From an uncultured Clostridia bacterium (GTDB lineage Bacteria > Bacillota > Clostridia > TANB77 > RGIG9151), in NCBI GenBank assembly GCA_934500865.1, contig CAKSUD010000001.1, positions 1-64,000 of the forward strand: a DNA stretch of 64,000 bases, read 5' to 3'. This document shows positions 1-8,418 of the stretch, piece after piece (the first letter of the stretch is position 1; each line of letters starts with the position of its first letter). Made by a program: the position numbers and the translations under genes. The notes beneath the pieces are model-generated. The model did not search any database. It saw nothing but the letters and a program-made list of their open reading frames with translations, and was not told the origin of the DNA.

Positions 1-5
1 ACTCA

Positions 6-39
6 GGAGCGACCAATAGGTCGCTCCATTTTTCTTTTT
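6..39 (+). terminator. Intrinsic terminator of a gene left of the window
   Basis: A perfect 9-bp stem (6-14 with 19-27, arms GGAGCGACC and GGTCGCTCC, loop AATA) is followed by ATTTTTCTTTTT. This is a classic rho-independent terminator on the plus strand. It ends a transcript whose gene lies outside the window. Confidence 0.85.
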
Positions 40-49
40 AAAAAATGTA

Positions 50-76
50 TTTACAAGTAGAAAAATATGATACAAT
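50..76 (+). promoter_or_regulatory. Putative sigma-A promoter of thyA
   Basis: TTTACA at 50-55 and TACAAT at 71-76, with a TG dinucleotide one base before the -10 (extended -10). The spacer is only 15 bp, so the extended -10 would have to compensate. It lies between the upstream terminator and thyA, where a promoter is expected. Confidence 0.4.
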
Positions 77-114
77 ACTTTAGAGAAAAGATATCATTAT
101 GGGGGTATTGTGTT

Positions 115-960
115 ATGTCTAAGTTTGATAAAATGTATTTAGATTTATGTAATAAGATACTTACGGAAGGAACTTATGTTCAAAATAGAACCGGAATTGC
201 TACATATAAATTACCACATCAAATTTTACAGTTTGATTTGTCTGAAGAGTTCCCAATTTTAACAACCAAGCAAGTTGCTTTCAAACATGCGGTACTGGAA
301 ATGCTATGGATATATCAAGTACAAAGTAATGATGTTAGTTGGCTAAAAGATAGAGGAATTAAGATTTGGAATGAGTGGGAAATAGGCGAAGACGGAACTT
401 ATATGGGAAAGAATTTCGGTAAAGAATGGGCCGGGACGATAGGAACAGCATATGGTTGGATAGTAAATAAGTATAAACTTACTCAAAACTTAATTAACAC
501 ATTAAAAAATAATCCTACTGATAGAAGGATGATAATGTCTTTATGGCAAAATGAATTTTTACCTACGGCAGCACTTCCTTCTTGTGTTTGGAATACGCAG
601 TGGGACGTTACTGATGGTAAACTTAATTGCTTACTTAATGTTCGTTCTAATGATGTTCCGTTAGGAATGCCTTTTAATGTAACACAATATGCCGTTTTAA
701 TTCACTTACTTGCACATGTTACAGGATTAAAACCAGGTATTTTTACATATGTAATTAATAATGCACATATTTATGAAAATCAAATTGAAGGAATTAAGGA
801 GCAAATGAAACGCTTAGATAGTGCCTTACCTGCTCCTAAACTTTGGATTAATGAGGAAATAGATGATTTCTTTAAATTCGATAATTCAAAAGAGCTAAAA
901 GATATAAAATTAATAAATTATGAGCATTTAGGAAAGATTTCTATGCCGGTGGCGGTATAA
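115..960 (+). CDS. thyA: Thymidylate synthase (ThyA)
   Basis: Folate-dependent thymidylate synthase, which methylates dUMP to dTMP using methylene-tetrahydrofolate. The 281-aa product carries the family landmarks: the N-terminal RTGI segment, the dUMP-binding double Arg in DRRMIMSLW (about residue 137), the nucleophile Cys157 in LPSCVW, the [10 protein letters not shown] phosphate-binding stretch and the INNAHIY motif. A longer reading from position 67 exists, but the ATG at 115 begins [11 protein letters not shown], follows a G-rich ribosome site and matches family length. It is followed 12 bp later by folA, which regenerates the oxidised folate it produces, so the pair forms a coherent operon. 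The usual PPCH around the nucleophile reads PSCV here, a tolerated variation. Identity is near certain; only the start is inferred. Confidence 0.96.
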   Translation: MSKFDKMYLDLCNKILTEGTYVQNRTGIATYKLPHQILQFDLSEEFPILTTKQVAFKHAVLEMLWIYQVQSNDVSWLKDRGIKIWNEWEIGEDGTYMGKNFGKEWAGTIGTAYGWIVNKYKLTQNLINTLKNNPTDRRMIMSLWQNEFLPTAALPSCVWNTQWDVTDGKLNCLLNVRSNDVPLGMPFNVTQYAVLIHLLAHVTGLKPGIFTYVINNAHIYENQIEGIKEQMKRLDSALPAPKLWINEEIDDFFKFDNSKELKDIKLINYEHLGKISMPVAV

Positions 961-972
961 AGGAGAAAAAAT

Positions 973-1467
973 ATGATTAATATTATTGCTGCAATTGGCA
1001 AAAATAATGAGCTGGGTAAAGATAATAGCTTGATTTGGAATATTCCTAAAGATTTAAAGTTCTTTAGAGAGAAAACTAAAAATTCTATTATAGTTATGGG
1101 AAGAAATACTTTTAATTCTTTGCCTAAGATTTTACCGGGTAGAAAGCATATTATTTTATCAAGCACAAATAATTTTAATAAAGAGATAAATGATGATGTA
1201 ACAGTTATAAATAGTAAAGAGGATTTAATTAATTTATGTAAGAAAATCAGTGAAAATAATGAAGTTTTTATTATTGGAGGAGCTTCGTTATACAGTATGT
1301 TTATAGATATTGCAGATGTTTTGTATATAACACACATAGAAAAAGTTGAAGAAACAGCCGATGTATATTTTCCTAAAATAGATGAAGCTAAGTGGAAGAA
1401 AAATATTTTAGCAAATGATGAAGATAATAATATAAAATTTTCTTGGGTAGAGTACACTAAAATTTAG
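973..1467 (+). CDS. folA: Dihydrofolate reductase
   Basis: NADPH-dependent reduction of dihydrofolate to tetrahydrofolate, the partner reaction to ThyA. The 164-aa length is typical for bacterial DHFR. Visible family features are the N-terminal strand MINIIAAIGKNNELG, the substrate-site acid Asp27 in IPKDLKFF, the MGRNTF cofactor segment, LPGRKHIILS, and the C-terminal IIGGASLY motif that binds NADPH. The start ATG follows AAGGAGAAAAAAT by a normal distance. It sits between thyA and a carboxyltransferase gene 18 bp downstream, and probably shares the thyA transcript. Confidence 0.96.
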   Translation: MINIIAAIGKNNELGKDNSLIWNIPKDLKFFREKTKNSIIVMGRNTFNSLPKILPGRKHIILSSTNNFNKEINDDVTVINSKEDLINLCKKISENNEVFIIGGASLYSMFIDIADVLYITHIEKVEETADVYFPKIDEAKWKKNILANDEDNNIKFSWVEYTKI

Positions 1468-1485
1468 TGAAAGGAAGATATTATT

Positions 1486-2883
1486 ATGAAGAAAGTTGGT
1501 ATTACCGAAACGATACTTCGTGACGGACATCAATCGCTTATTGCGACAAGAATGACTACTGATGAGATGTTACCTGCATTAGAAAAGCTTGATGCTATTG
1601 GGTATAATGCATTAGAATGTTGGGGCGGTGCTACATTTGATGTATGTATGAGATTTCTAAAAGAGGATCCGTGGGTAAGACTTAGAAAGATCAGAGAAAC
1701 AGTTAAAAATACGAAGCTACAAATGTTGCTTCGTGGTCAAAATTTACTTGGATATAAAAATTATTCGGATGATGTTGTTGAGTATTTCGTTAAGAAATCT
1801 ATTTCAAATGGAATAGATATTATTAGAATATTTGATGCATTAAATGATTTTAGAAATATTGAAACTGCAATAGAAGCATGTAAACATGAAGGTGGACACG
1901 CCCAGGCAACTATATGCTATACAACAAGTCCGGTGCATACAATAGATGGATTCGTGGAAGATGCAAGGCGTTTATATAATATGGGCGCGGATTCTATATG
2001 TATTAAAGATATGGCGGGAATATTACTTCCGTATACTGCTTATGAGTTGGTTAAGAGGATAAAAGAATATGTTAATTTACCTATTGAACTTCATACGCAT
2101 TATACTGCAGGTACTGGTTCAATGACTTATCTAAAGGCTATTGAGGCGGGTTGTGATATAATAGATACAGCACTTTCTCCATTTGCGTTAGGCACTTCAC
2201 AGCCTTCTACCGAAGCAATGGTAGCAACACTTAATGGAACACAGTTCGATACAGGACTTGATTTATCTGCTTTTGCTGATGTTTCTAACTATTTTAATGG
2301 AATTAAAGAAAAGTATATACAAAATGGAATGCTTGACTCTAAAGTTATGTCGGCAGATTCAAATGTGCTTATTTACCAGGTACCTGGTGGAATGCTTTCT
2401 AATTTAGTTTCACAGTTAAAACAACAAAATGCGATGGATAAGTTTAATGAGGTATTGGCGGAAGTGCCTAGAGTTCGTGAAGATATGGGATTTCCTCCTT
2501 TGGTTACGCCTACAAGCCAAATTGTAGGTACACAGGCTGTGTTAAATGTAATTATGGGCGAGAGATATAAAATGGTTACAAAGGAAACAAAAGGTTTGGT
2601 AAGAGGAGAATACGGAAGGACTCCTGTACCTATTTCAGAGGAAATAGTGAAAAAGATTATTGGAGATGAAACTGTTATTAGTTATAGACCGGCTAATCGA
2701 ATACCACCGGAGCTTGATAAAATGCGCAAAGAAATGAACGAATATTTTGAGCAGGATGAAGATGTTTTGTCTTATGCATTATTTCCTAATATTGCATTAG
2801 ATTTCTTTAAGCTAAGACGCGCAGAAAAATATGGGATAGAATCAGAATTTACTGATTTTGAAAATAAAGTAACAATTGTATAA
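1486..2883 (+). CDS. Pyruvate/oxaloacetate carboxyltransferase subunit (OadA/PycB 5S-type)
   Basis: Carboxyltransferase that moves a carboxyl group between biotin and pyruvate/oxaloacetate. The HMGL-like TIM barrel with its signature (ETILRDGHQSL near residue 8, ECWGGATFD, LLRGQNLLGYKNY, RIFDALND, HTHYTAGTGS) is followed by the conserved PYC_OADA region (YQVPGGMLSNL, GTQAVLNV). The 465-aa protein ends after that region and lacks a C-terminal biotinyl domain, as in the transcarboxylase 5S subunit and split OadA systems. A separate biotin carrier is encoded at 50446-50835 with a 12S-type subunit at 48838. It could belong to oxaloacetate decarboxylase, transcarboxylase or a split pyruvate carboxylase; sequence alone does not decide. 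It follows folA by 18 bp. Confidence 0.85.
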   Translation: MKKVGITETILRDGHQSLIATRMTTDEMLPALEKLDAIGYNALECWGGATFDVCMRFLKEDPWVRLRKIRETVKNTKLQMLLRGQNLLGYKNYSDDVVEYFVKKSISNGIDIIRIFDALNDFRNIETAIEACKHEGGHAQATICYTTSPVHTIDGFVEDARRLYNMGADSICIKDMAGILLPYTAYELVKRIKEYVNLPIELHTHYTAGTGSMTYLKAIEAGCDIIDTALSPFALGTSQPSTEAMVATLNGTQFDTGLDLSAFADVSNYFNGIKEKYIQNGMLDSKVMSADSNVLIYQVPGGMLSNLVSQLKQQNAMDKFNEVLAEVPRVREDMGFPPLVTPTSQIVGTQAVLNVIMGERYKMVTKETKGLVRGEYGRTPVPISEEIVKKIIGDETVISYRPANRIPPELDKMRKEMNEYFEQDEDVLSYALFPNIALDFFKLRRAEKYGIESEFTDFENKVTIV

Positions 2884-2897
2884 GAGGAGTTAAATTT

Positions 2898-4523
2898 ATG
2901 GGCAAGTTTTTTGGATTTAATGAAAATTATGTGGGATTATCTGATAATGAGGCGTGGCTTAGAGTTTATGACAAAGGTAAAAATTTAATGCCTATAAAAA
3001 ACAAAAAAATTCAACACAAATATAATAATATGTTTAGAAAAAAGACTAAAGTTATAAGAAGTGGAATTTCAAAATCCGTAAAAACAGATTGCCTTGTTCC
3101 AGAGGATATAATTTTAGTTGAAAAAGGCGATTTTGTGCCTGTTGATGGTATTGTTTTAGAGGCAAACAATCTTTATATGGAAAATGATATTTGTTTTAAT
3201 TCTGCTAACATTGAAGTTGGAGAACAATATTATGATAAAGATAAGCCAGTTTACCAAGGAATGAAAGTAAAGTCTGGCAAGGGGTTAATTAGAGCAGAAA
3301 AAACCGGTACTGAGACTTTACTTGGAGAACAGATAAAAGAAATTGATTTATTTAACAAAAAGGAAAGTAAGACTGCGAAGAAGTTTCTCGTTTTTTCAGG
3401 AATATTAACAATTATACTATTTTTTATTGCTATTGGCACTCAATTCTTTAATTCTAAAGATTTCGGAATTGCTTTAAAATATGGTGTTATAATGCTTATT
3501 GCAGCTTTTCCGGTTAGTTTTTTAATTACAGTATTTATAAGAGTGTTTATGCAGTTAGATATTTTTAAGAAATTCGGGCTTGTATTGAAAAACAAAAATT
3601 ATTTATTTGATTTTAGGAAATTAGATATTATTTGCATAGATAAGAAATTTCTTATTCAAGATTTTACAAAGTACATTCAAGATATCTTTAATGCAGGAAT
3701 TAGGGTTGCCGTTATTAGTGATACTTCTTTGGAAGATACATTAAAATCAGCAAACGAAGCCGGAATTGACACTAAAAATACGACATATTTTTCGGGTGAC
3801 GAACTAGATAGAATGGAAGAAGAGGAATATGTAAAGGCAATATGCGAAGGAATAATATTTTATAATATAAGTCATAAGCAAAAAAGCAAAATGATAAAAA
3901 TATTTGAAGAAGTAAAAATAAATGTGTTATGTGCCGGAGACGGGATAGAGGATTTAGCAAGTATATGGGAAGCATATATCGGACTTTCAAGCAATAGGAC
4001 TAAAAGGAGTATAGATAGAGGCTTAGCTGATTTACTAATATCCGGCAATAATTTTTCAGCGGTATATAGACTAATAAAGAGCAGAATAGAATTTAGAAAG
4101 ATGATTATTTCAAACTTTAAGTTAAATATTGCCTTCCAAATTCCATTGATGTTTTTGACGCTATTTGCAGTTGTAAACAACATTGGCATTTTAAGTTTTG
4201 TTTTTCATCTTTTAGCGTTGGAGCTTATAATTATTCCACTATTATTGATGTTTTCTACTAAAGGCTATAGTGAAGAAGAAATATTTGTTCCGTATGAAAA
4301 TGAGTTAGGAATAAAGAGCGTTGCTAAAATGGCTGGTTTTGGCTTAATTATCTTAGCTATTTTGGCTGTCGGTTATGTTGGACTAAATGTTTTAATTAAG
4401 AATGATATTATAAATGTAAGTATTGTTACTGTAGTGCTTGCGATATTCTATTGGGTATGTATTAGGTTAAATCAAAAGGTAGTTAAAAAGAATACTAAAA
4501 TAGAAGAACAAACCATAATTTAA
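2898..4523 (+). CDS. Degenerate P-type-ATPase-like membrane protein
   Basis: The 541-aa protein keeps the order of a P2-type cation ATPase but has lost its catalytic parts. The N-terminus has a GLSDNEAW segment like cation-ATPase N-domains, then runs directly into an actuator-like region (LVPEDIILVEKGDFVPVDG, 67-84) without the M1-M2 helices. TGES is replaced by IEVGE. Two helices follow (about 163-184, 193-217); the M4 PEGLP-type motif reads PVSFL. Where DKTGTLT should be, the sequence reads DKKFLIQ (Asp248), and it continues straight into the P-domain hinge, so the whole ATP-binding N domain is missing. GDGxND is GDGIED (347-352). Four C-terminal helices follow. ATP-driven transport is unlikely; a structural or regulatory role is possible but unknown. 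It starts 14 bp after the carboxyltransferase. Confidence 0.7.
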   Translation: MGKFFGFNENYVGLSDNEAWLRVYDKGKNLMPIKNKKIQHKYNNMFRKKTKVIRSGISKSVKTDCLVPEDIILVEKGDFVPVDGIVLEANNLYMENDICFNSANIEVGEQYYDKDKPVYQGMKVKSGKGLIRAEKTGTETLLGEQIKEIDLFNKKESKTAKKFLVFSGILTIILFFIAIGTQFFNSKDFGIALKYGVIMLIAAFPVSFLITVFIRVFMQLDIFKKFGLVLKNKNYLFDFRKLDIICIDKKFLIQDFTKYIQDIFNAGIRVAVISDTSLEDTLKSANEAGIDTKNTTYFSGDELDRMEEEEYVKAICEGIIFYNISHKQKSKMIKIFEEVKINVLCAGDGIEDLASIWEAYIGLSSNRTKRSIDRGLADLLISGNNFSAVYRLIKSRIEFRKMIISNFKLNIAFQIPLMFLTLFAVVNNIGILSFVFHLLALELIIIPLLLMFSTKGYSEEEIFVPYENELGIKSVAKMAGFGLIILAILAVGYVGLNVLIKNDIINVSIVTVVLAIFYWVCIRLNQKVVKKNTKIEEQTII

Positions 4524-4543
4524 TGTTATGGTTTGTTCTTTTT
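4505..4543 (+). terminator. Terminator with stop codon in its loop
   Basis: A 14-bp stem (4505-4518 with 4526-4539) is followed by TTTTT. The TAA stop codon of the P-type-ATPase-like gene (4521-4523) lies in the 7-base loop. It ends the thyA operon and separates it from the convergent spoVA operon. Confidence 0.8.
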
Positions 4544-4546
4544 GGG

Positions 4547-4903
4547 TTAATTTTTTACTTTTGGTCTGAATATTAATCCGACTAAGAAACTAAAGAAGAT
4601 AGCAGCACCTACTCCGGCTGCAGTAGCTTTTATTCCACCTGTGAATATTCCTAAGAAGCCATAGGTTGAAACTTCTTTGAATACTCCTTTTACTAAGGAA
4701 TAGCCGAATCCTGTGAGTGGTACGGTTGCACCTGCTCCACCGAATTTTACAATTGGTTCGTATATACCTATTGCTGTTAGAATTACACCTGTAACAATGA
4801 AAGTTACTAAAATTCTTGCTGGTGTTAATTTTGTTTTATCAATTAATATTTGTCCGATGGCGCATATTATACCACCCGTTATGAATGCAGTTAAATATGA
4901 CAT
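4547..4903 (-). CDS. spoVAE: Stage V sporulation protein AE (SpoVAE/AEb)
   Basis: Polytopic 118-aa component of the SpoVA channel, which carries dipicolinic acid and calcium through the inner spore membrane during spore filling and germination. The sequence has the SpoVAC/SpoVAE fold: repeated hydrophobic spans, the early GGIICAIGQILIDKTKLTPARILV region and the conserved GGAGATVPLTGFG loop. It is clearly paralogous to the SpoVAC gene of the same operon, which has GAGSVVPITGFANS at the equivalent place. The ATG follows AAGGAGG. It is the last gene of the minus-strand operon, 12 bp after spoVAD. Confidence 0.93.
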   Translation of the reverse strand: MSYLTAFITGGIICAIGQILIDKTKLTPARILVTFIVTGVILTAIGIYEPIVKFGGAGATVPLTGFGYSLVKGVFKEVSTYGFLGIFTGGIKATAAGVGAAIFFSFLVGLIFRPKVKN

Positions 4904-4915
4904 TATTATACCTCC

Positions 4916-5920
4916 TTAATTTTCTATTGAAATTGCGTGAGCTATTCCGGAAATTGATTCTCCTTGTTGAATTGCAGTTGTACTCATAAGTGCGCCGGTT
5001 GCAACAAGAAGAATTCTGTTTAACTCTTTTTGCATTAATTTTTCATAGAGGTATCCGCAAAATACTGTTCCGCAACAAGCACATCCGCTACCACCCGAAT
5101 GTGTGTCCTGTTGTGATTTGTCAAAAATTAAGATTCCACAATCATTGTATCTGTTTTTTATATTTATTCCTTGCTTGTAGAGTATATCTTTTACAATTTC
5201 GCCGCCGATATGTCCTAAATCTCCGGTTACTATTAAATCATAATAATTTGGTTCTCTGCCTGTTTCTGTTAAGTGTGAATATATCGTGTCTGCTGCTGCC
5301 GGAGCCATTGCCGCTCCCATATTATTTGCATCTTTTATGCCCATATCTACGATTTTTCCGATTGTTACATTTGTTATTTTAGGTCCAATATTATCTGTTG
5401 ATATAATTGCCGCTCCCGAGCCTGTTACTGTCCATTGAGATGTTGGAGGACGTTGGTTTCCTAGTTCTAGGGGGAATCTAAATTGCCTTTCTGCCGAACA
5501 GAAATGACTAGAGGTTACTGCTAAAATATTATCTGCAAATCCGCCATCAACTAGCATCGAACCCACAGCCATAGATTCTACCATTGTGGAACAAGCACCA
5601 TATAATCCGATAAATGGTATTTCACTATCTCTTATTGCATACGACGATGAAATACATTGATTTAATAAGTCCCCGGCAAGGACATAATTAATGTCATCCG
5701 GAGTTTTTTGAGCTTTTTGTAAAACTTTGTTTATATTTTCTTTTGCCAGTTTTGATTCTGTTTTCTCAAAGCTTTTTTCACCCCAGTACTCATCTTCTAA
5801 AATATAATCAAAGTATTGCTTAAGAGGACCTTCGCCTTCTTTTTTACCTACAATAGAGGCTGTTTGTATAATATGTGGTGTACTGTTTAGCGAAACAGTA
5901 CTTTTTCCCAGTCTTTTCAT
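4916..5920 (-). CDS. spoVAD: Stage V sporulation protein AD (SpoVAD)
   Basis: SpoVAD is the thiolase-fold, dipicolinate-binding peripheral subunit of the SpoVA complex on the outer face of the inner spore membrane. The 334-aa length is typical. Landmarks are the N-terminal segment GKSTVSLNSTPHI, the LYGACSTMVESM segment around the thiolase-like Cys, and the CSAERQFRFPLELGNQRPP block that is diagnostic of SpoVAD, then the SGCACCG Cys-rich loop. It lies between spoVAC and spoVAE in canonical order, with 17 and 12 bp gaps, so the three subunits are co-expressed. Confidence 0.96.
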   Translation of the reverse strand: MKRLGKSTVSLNSTPHIIQTASIVGKKEGEGPLKQYFDYILEDEYWGEKSFEKTESKLAKENINKVLQKAQKTPDDINYVLAGDLLNQCISSSYAIRDSEIPFIGLYGACSTMVESMAVGSMLVDGGFADNILAVTSSHFCSAERQFRFPLELGNQRPPTSQWTVTGSGAAIISTDNIGPKITNVTIGKIVDMGIKDANNMGAAMAPAAADTIYSHLTETGREPNYYDLIVTGDLGHIGGEIVKDILYKQGINIKNRYNDCGILIFDKSQQDTHSGGSGCACCGTVFCGYLYEKLMQKELNRILLVATGALMSTTAIQQGESISGIAHAISIEN

Positions 5921-5937
5921 AAAGTGCTCCTTTCTGG

Positions 5938-6384
5938 TTATAGGTTAAATATAAAATAGAGAAAACCAACTACGATAGATGAAGAGATACCGTAAACAAG
6001 TACGGGACCTGCAACTGTGAACATTTTTGCACCGAGTCCCATTACAAGACCTTCAGATTTATATTCCATTGCTGGTGAGGCAATAGAATTTGCAAATCCG
6101 GTGATCGGAACTACCGAACCGGCTCCGGCACGTTTTCCAATTGCGTCATATAAGTCAAACGCAGTTAAAATTATAGCAATTAGTATAAGAAGTATAGAAG
6201 TAATTGCTGAGACTGTGTCTTTAGGTAATCCACGAGCTACAAAAAAGTTAGTTATAAATTGACCTATTATACATATAATTCCTCCAACTACGAATGCCCA
6301 AGCCATATTTTTGGCAAGTGGACTGTTTGGAGATTTTTTATCTACATACTTTGAATATTCTGCTTGTGTAAATTGCTTATTCAT
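5938..6384 (-). CDS. spoVAC: Stage V sporulation protein AC (SpoVAC)
   Basis: Integral membrane subunit of the SpoVA channel; SpoVAC is described as a mechanosensitive channel component in Bacillus. The 148-aa protein begins with a hydrophilic N-terminus (MNKQFTQAEYSKYVDKKSPN) that is typical of the subunit, then several membrane spans with the conserved GAGSVVPITGFANSIASPAMEYKSEG region. It follows ypeB by 18 bp and precedes spoVAD. No spoVAA or spoVAB is present, as in many Clostridia, which carry only the AC-AD-AE core. Confidence 0.95.
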   Translation of the reverse strand: MNKQFTQAEYSKYVDKKSPNSPLAKNMAWAFVVGGIICIIGQFITNFFVARGLPKDTVSAITSILLILIAIILTAFDLYDAIGKRAGAGSVVPITGFANSIASPAMEYKSEGLVMGLGAKMFTVAGPVLVYGISSSIVVGFLYFIFNL

Positions 6385-6402
6385 TTTTTATTCCTCACTT
6401 TC

Positions 6403-7785
6403 CTAAATTGTCAATATTCCGTTTGGAGTGTTTATTATTATTAAAATATCCTCTTCATTTCCCGTTTCTGCGTTTATATAAACAATAAAGTCTCTATCAT
6501 TTACTTTACCTGTGAATTCATATACTAAAACTTCTGTTTTTACTTCTGTTGGAATTATTGCTAGTCCTGAACTTTTGGCATTTAGATCTTTATTTATTAG
6601 TTCTTTTGCTTGGGCTTCTGTAATCTTTGGAGTGGCTATGTCACGTTTATGATGTGAAAATAAATATCCTGCCGATTCAAAGCCTAATGTTTCTCCGTTA
6701 TCTAGAGCGACAGATACTTTTACTAAATCGGCGTATATGGTAACATTATCTTGTCTATACGCAAAGTTTATTGTTGCAATGTTATTTTGTTCTATATAAT
6801 AAGTTGCTTCCATACTGTCAAGTCCGCGAGAAGAGAGAAAATCCTTAGCTTTTTGTTTTGCATCATCTATAGATAAGGTCTTGTCTTTTACATCACGATT
6901 GTAGAGCATCCATATTACATGTCCGCCAACTTTTGAAATATCCATATTTGCTTCATTATCGTCAGTTAGTTTTGCAGTAATGCTATAACAAGGAATTTTT
7001 GAATTGTTTGAGTCACTAATTGAAGTTATTTCTTTTACTTTATCTTTTCCTAGGAAAGTTGTTGCTACATTTTTTGCTTCTTCGGCAGAAATAGGATTTC
7101 CGGTTATTCCTTTTGGTTCCATATTGGTTATATGGTCAGAAAAAGGGCCGTCATAAATAAGACCGGGATAATCTTGAAATGTGTCAGAGACTTGTTCAAA
7201 TATATTTGAATTATCTGTTTGGTTGACTTGTTTAAATGTTGATGAACCTTTTTTCTTTATCTCATTCCAATACATTCTGCCTCCTCCGATTTGACCGGAT
7301 AACTCAGACATACTGTTTTGAAGTTTTGTAGCATAGTCAGATAAGGATTTTATTTGAGATAGCTGTTCATCAGATAATGCTTTTTGCTCAATTGTTTGCA
7401 TTGTAAGTGCATGGGAAAAATCACTTGTTTGGGATAAAAATTTTGATGTTTGGGCGATTAGATTTTGCTCAATTGGAAGTTGTACTAAATTTGTCTTTGC
7501 TAAATTTGATTGGCGCCATATTTCACTCATTGTTTTTGCCCCATGTACAGGGTCTTTACTTACTAATGCTTTGGCGAGTAATGTGTCTATATTTTCAACA
7601 TAAGTGGCCAGTTCATAAAACGCATGGTTATAACCGTTTTCTAAAGCTTGTTTATTATCGTTTCTTATTTTAAAAATATATCCGAGTAGAATAAGTATTA
7701 TAAGAAAACTGGTTATTACAATAGTGAACATGTGTCTGTCTCTTAGTCTGTTTCTCCAGTCTTTTAATTTCTCAGTAAAGTTCAT
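6403..7785 (-). CDS. ypeB: Spore germination protein YpeB
   Basis: YpeB stabilises and localises the cortex-lytic enzyme SleB in dormant spores. The 460-aa product has a basic N-terminus, one membrane helix (about residues 20-39), a coiled, Gln-rich region, and then the YPEB/PepSY-type repeats (ISAEEAKNVATTFLG, LSIDDAKQKAKDFLSS, ITEAQAKELINKDL). Length and order match the family. The start at 7785 (MNFTEKLKDW) was chosen over an upstream reading that begins inside sleB, because GGAGG lies correctly upstream. It lies 20 bp after sleB, its usual partner. Confidence 0.93.
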   Translation of the reverse strand: MNFTEKLKDWRNRLRDRHMFTIVITSFLIILILLGYIFKIRNDNKQALENGYNHAFYELATYVENIDTLLAKALVSKDPVHGAKTMSEIWRQSNLAKTNLVQLPIEQNLIAQTSKFLSQTSDFSHALTMQTIEQKALSDEQLSQIKSLSDYATKLQNSMSELSGQIGGGRMYWNEIKKKGSSTFKQVNQTDNSNIFEQVSDTFQDYPGLIYDGPFSDHITNMEPKGITGNPISAEEAKNVATTFLGKDKVKEITSISDSNNSKIPCYSITAKLTDDNEANMDISKVGGHVIWMLYNRDVKDKTLSIDDAKQKAKDFLSSRGLDSMEATYYIEQNNIATINFAYRQDNVTIYADLVKVSVALDNGETLGFESAGYLFSHHKRDIATPKITEAQAKELINKDLNAKSSGLAIIPTEVKTEVLVYEFTGKVNDRDFIVYINAETGNEEDILIIINTPNGILTI

Positions 7786-7805
7786 AAGCTTAATCCTCCA
7801 TAAAT

Positions 7806-8243
7806 TTATTTGGCAAAAACGTGCTTGCCAACAGTTTTTACAATATTTTTGCTCCAAATCCACTTACTTTTTGCGGTAGATGGGTTAAAAAAGTATAAAC
7901 ATCCGCCGGTTGGGTCGTATCCATTTAATGCCTCTCTAGCTGCTTTTCTCGCACTTGCATCTTGTGGAACTTCTTGGTTTATAGTACCGTTTGAAACAGG
8001 CTCAAATGCACCTGGTTGATAGATAACTCCGGATAATGAATTTGGAAAGTCAGGACTATTTACTCTATTTAAAATAACTGCAGCAACACAAACTTGCCCA
8101 AGATAAGGTTCACCTTTCGACTCGGCATGAACAATTCTTGCAAGTAATTCTTCTTCGTTATTTCTAGCGGTAGATGTAGCAGAAGATTTTATAGATGTAA
8201 TAATTATTAATAGACAAATAGAAATAAGTATAAATTTTCTCAA
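7806..8243 (-). CDS. sleB: Spore cortex-lytic enzyme SleB, short form
   Basis: Lytic enzyme that degrades muramic-delta-lactam-containing cortex peptidoglycan during germination. The 145-aa protein has a signal peptide (hydrophobic residues 4-16) and then only the hydrolase_2/SleB catalytic domain: RIVHAESKGEPYLGQVCVAAVILNR, with Glu41 matching the catalytic Glu, and CLYFFNP near the end. The N-terminal peptidoglycan-binding domain found in Bacillus SleB is absent. The start is TTG after AAGGAGTG. First gene of the operon with ypeB and spoVAC-AD-AE, so forespore expression is expected; no convincing sigma-G promoter was found. Confidence 0.9.
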   Translation of the reverse strand: MRKFILISICLLIIITSIKSSATSTARNNEEELLARIVHAESKGEPYLGQVCVAAVILNRVNSPDFPNSLSGVIYQPGAFEPVSNGTINQEVPQDASARKAAREALNGYDPTGGCLYFFNPSTAKSKWIWSKNIVKTVGKHVFAK

Positions 8244-8308
8244 AATTTCTCACTCCTTTTTCATGATAACTATTTTTAGCAAAAAGATATAAAATATACA
8301 TTAGTGTA

Positions 8309-8338
8309 TTGCTATTTTGTGGTGAATTATGGTAAAAT
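8309..8338 (+). promoter_or_regulatory. Putative sigma-A promoter of upp
   Basis: TTGCTA (8309-8314), 18-bp spacer, TAAAAT (8333-8338). It lies in the divergent gap between sleB and upp and points toward upp. Transcription would start near 8345, just before the hairpin at 8350-8380. Confidence 0.55.
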
Positions 8339-8349
8339 AATAAAGAGTC

Positions 8350-8380
8350 CCAAAGTAAGAAAAAACTTTGGAATTTTTTT
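8350..8380 (+). promoter_or_regulatory. Leader hairpin with T-tract before upp (possible attenuator)
   Basis: A 7-bp stem, CCAAAGT (8350-8356) with ACTTTGG (8365-8371), is followed by AATTTTTTT. It sits between the likely start site and the upp ribosome site, so it could end transcription prematurely. No competing antiterminator could be drawn with confidence. Confidence 0.45.
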
Positions 8381-8418
8381 AGGCAAAAATAAGTGTTAAG
8401 AAGGGGAGGAATAAAAGT

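Noticed and set aside
918..1457. Long minus-strand frame opposite folA
   Set aside because: It mirrors a clear DHFR gene, has no ribosome site and a composition typical of antisense frames in AT-rich DNA.
2898..4523. Functional potassium or calcium pump
   Set aside because: All phosphorylation and ATP-binding motifs are lost, so a transport ATPase name would mislead.
8244..8320. Sigma-G promoter upstream of sleB
   Set aside because: A forespore promoter is expected, but no sequence in the divergent gap gives a believable -35/-10 pair on the minus strand.
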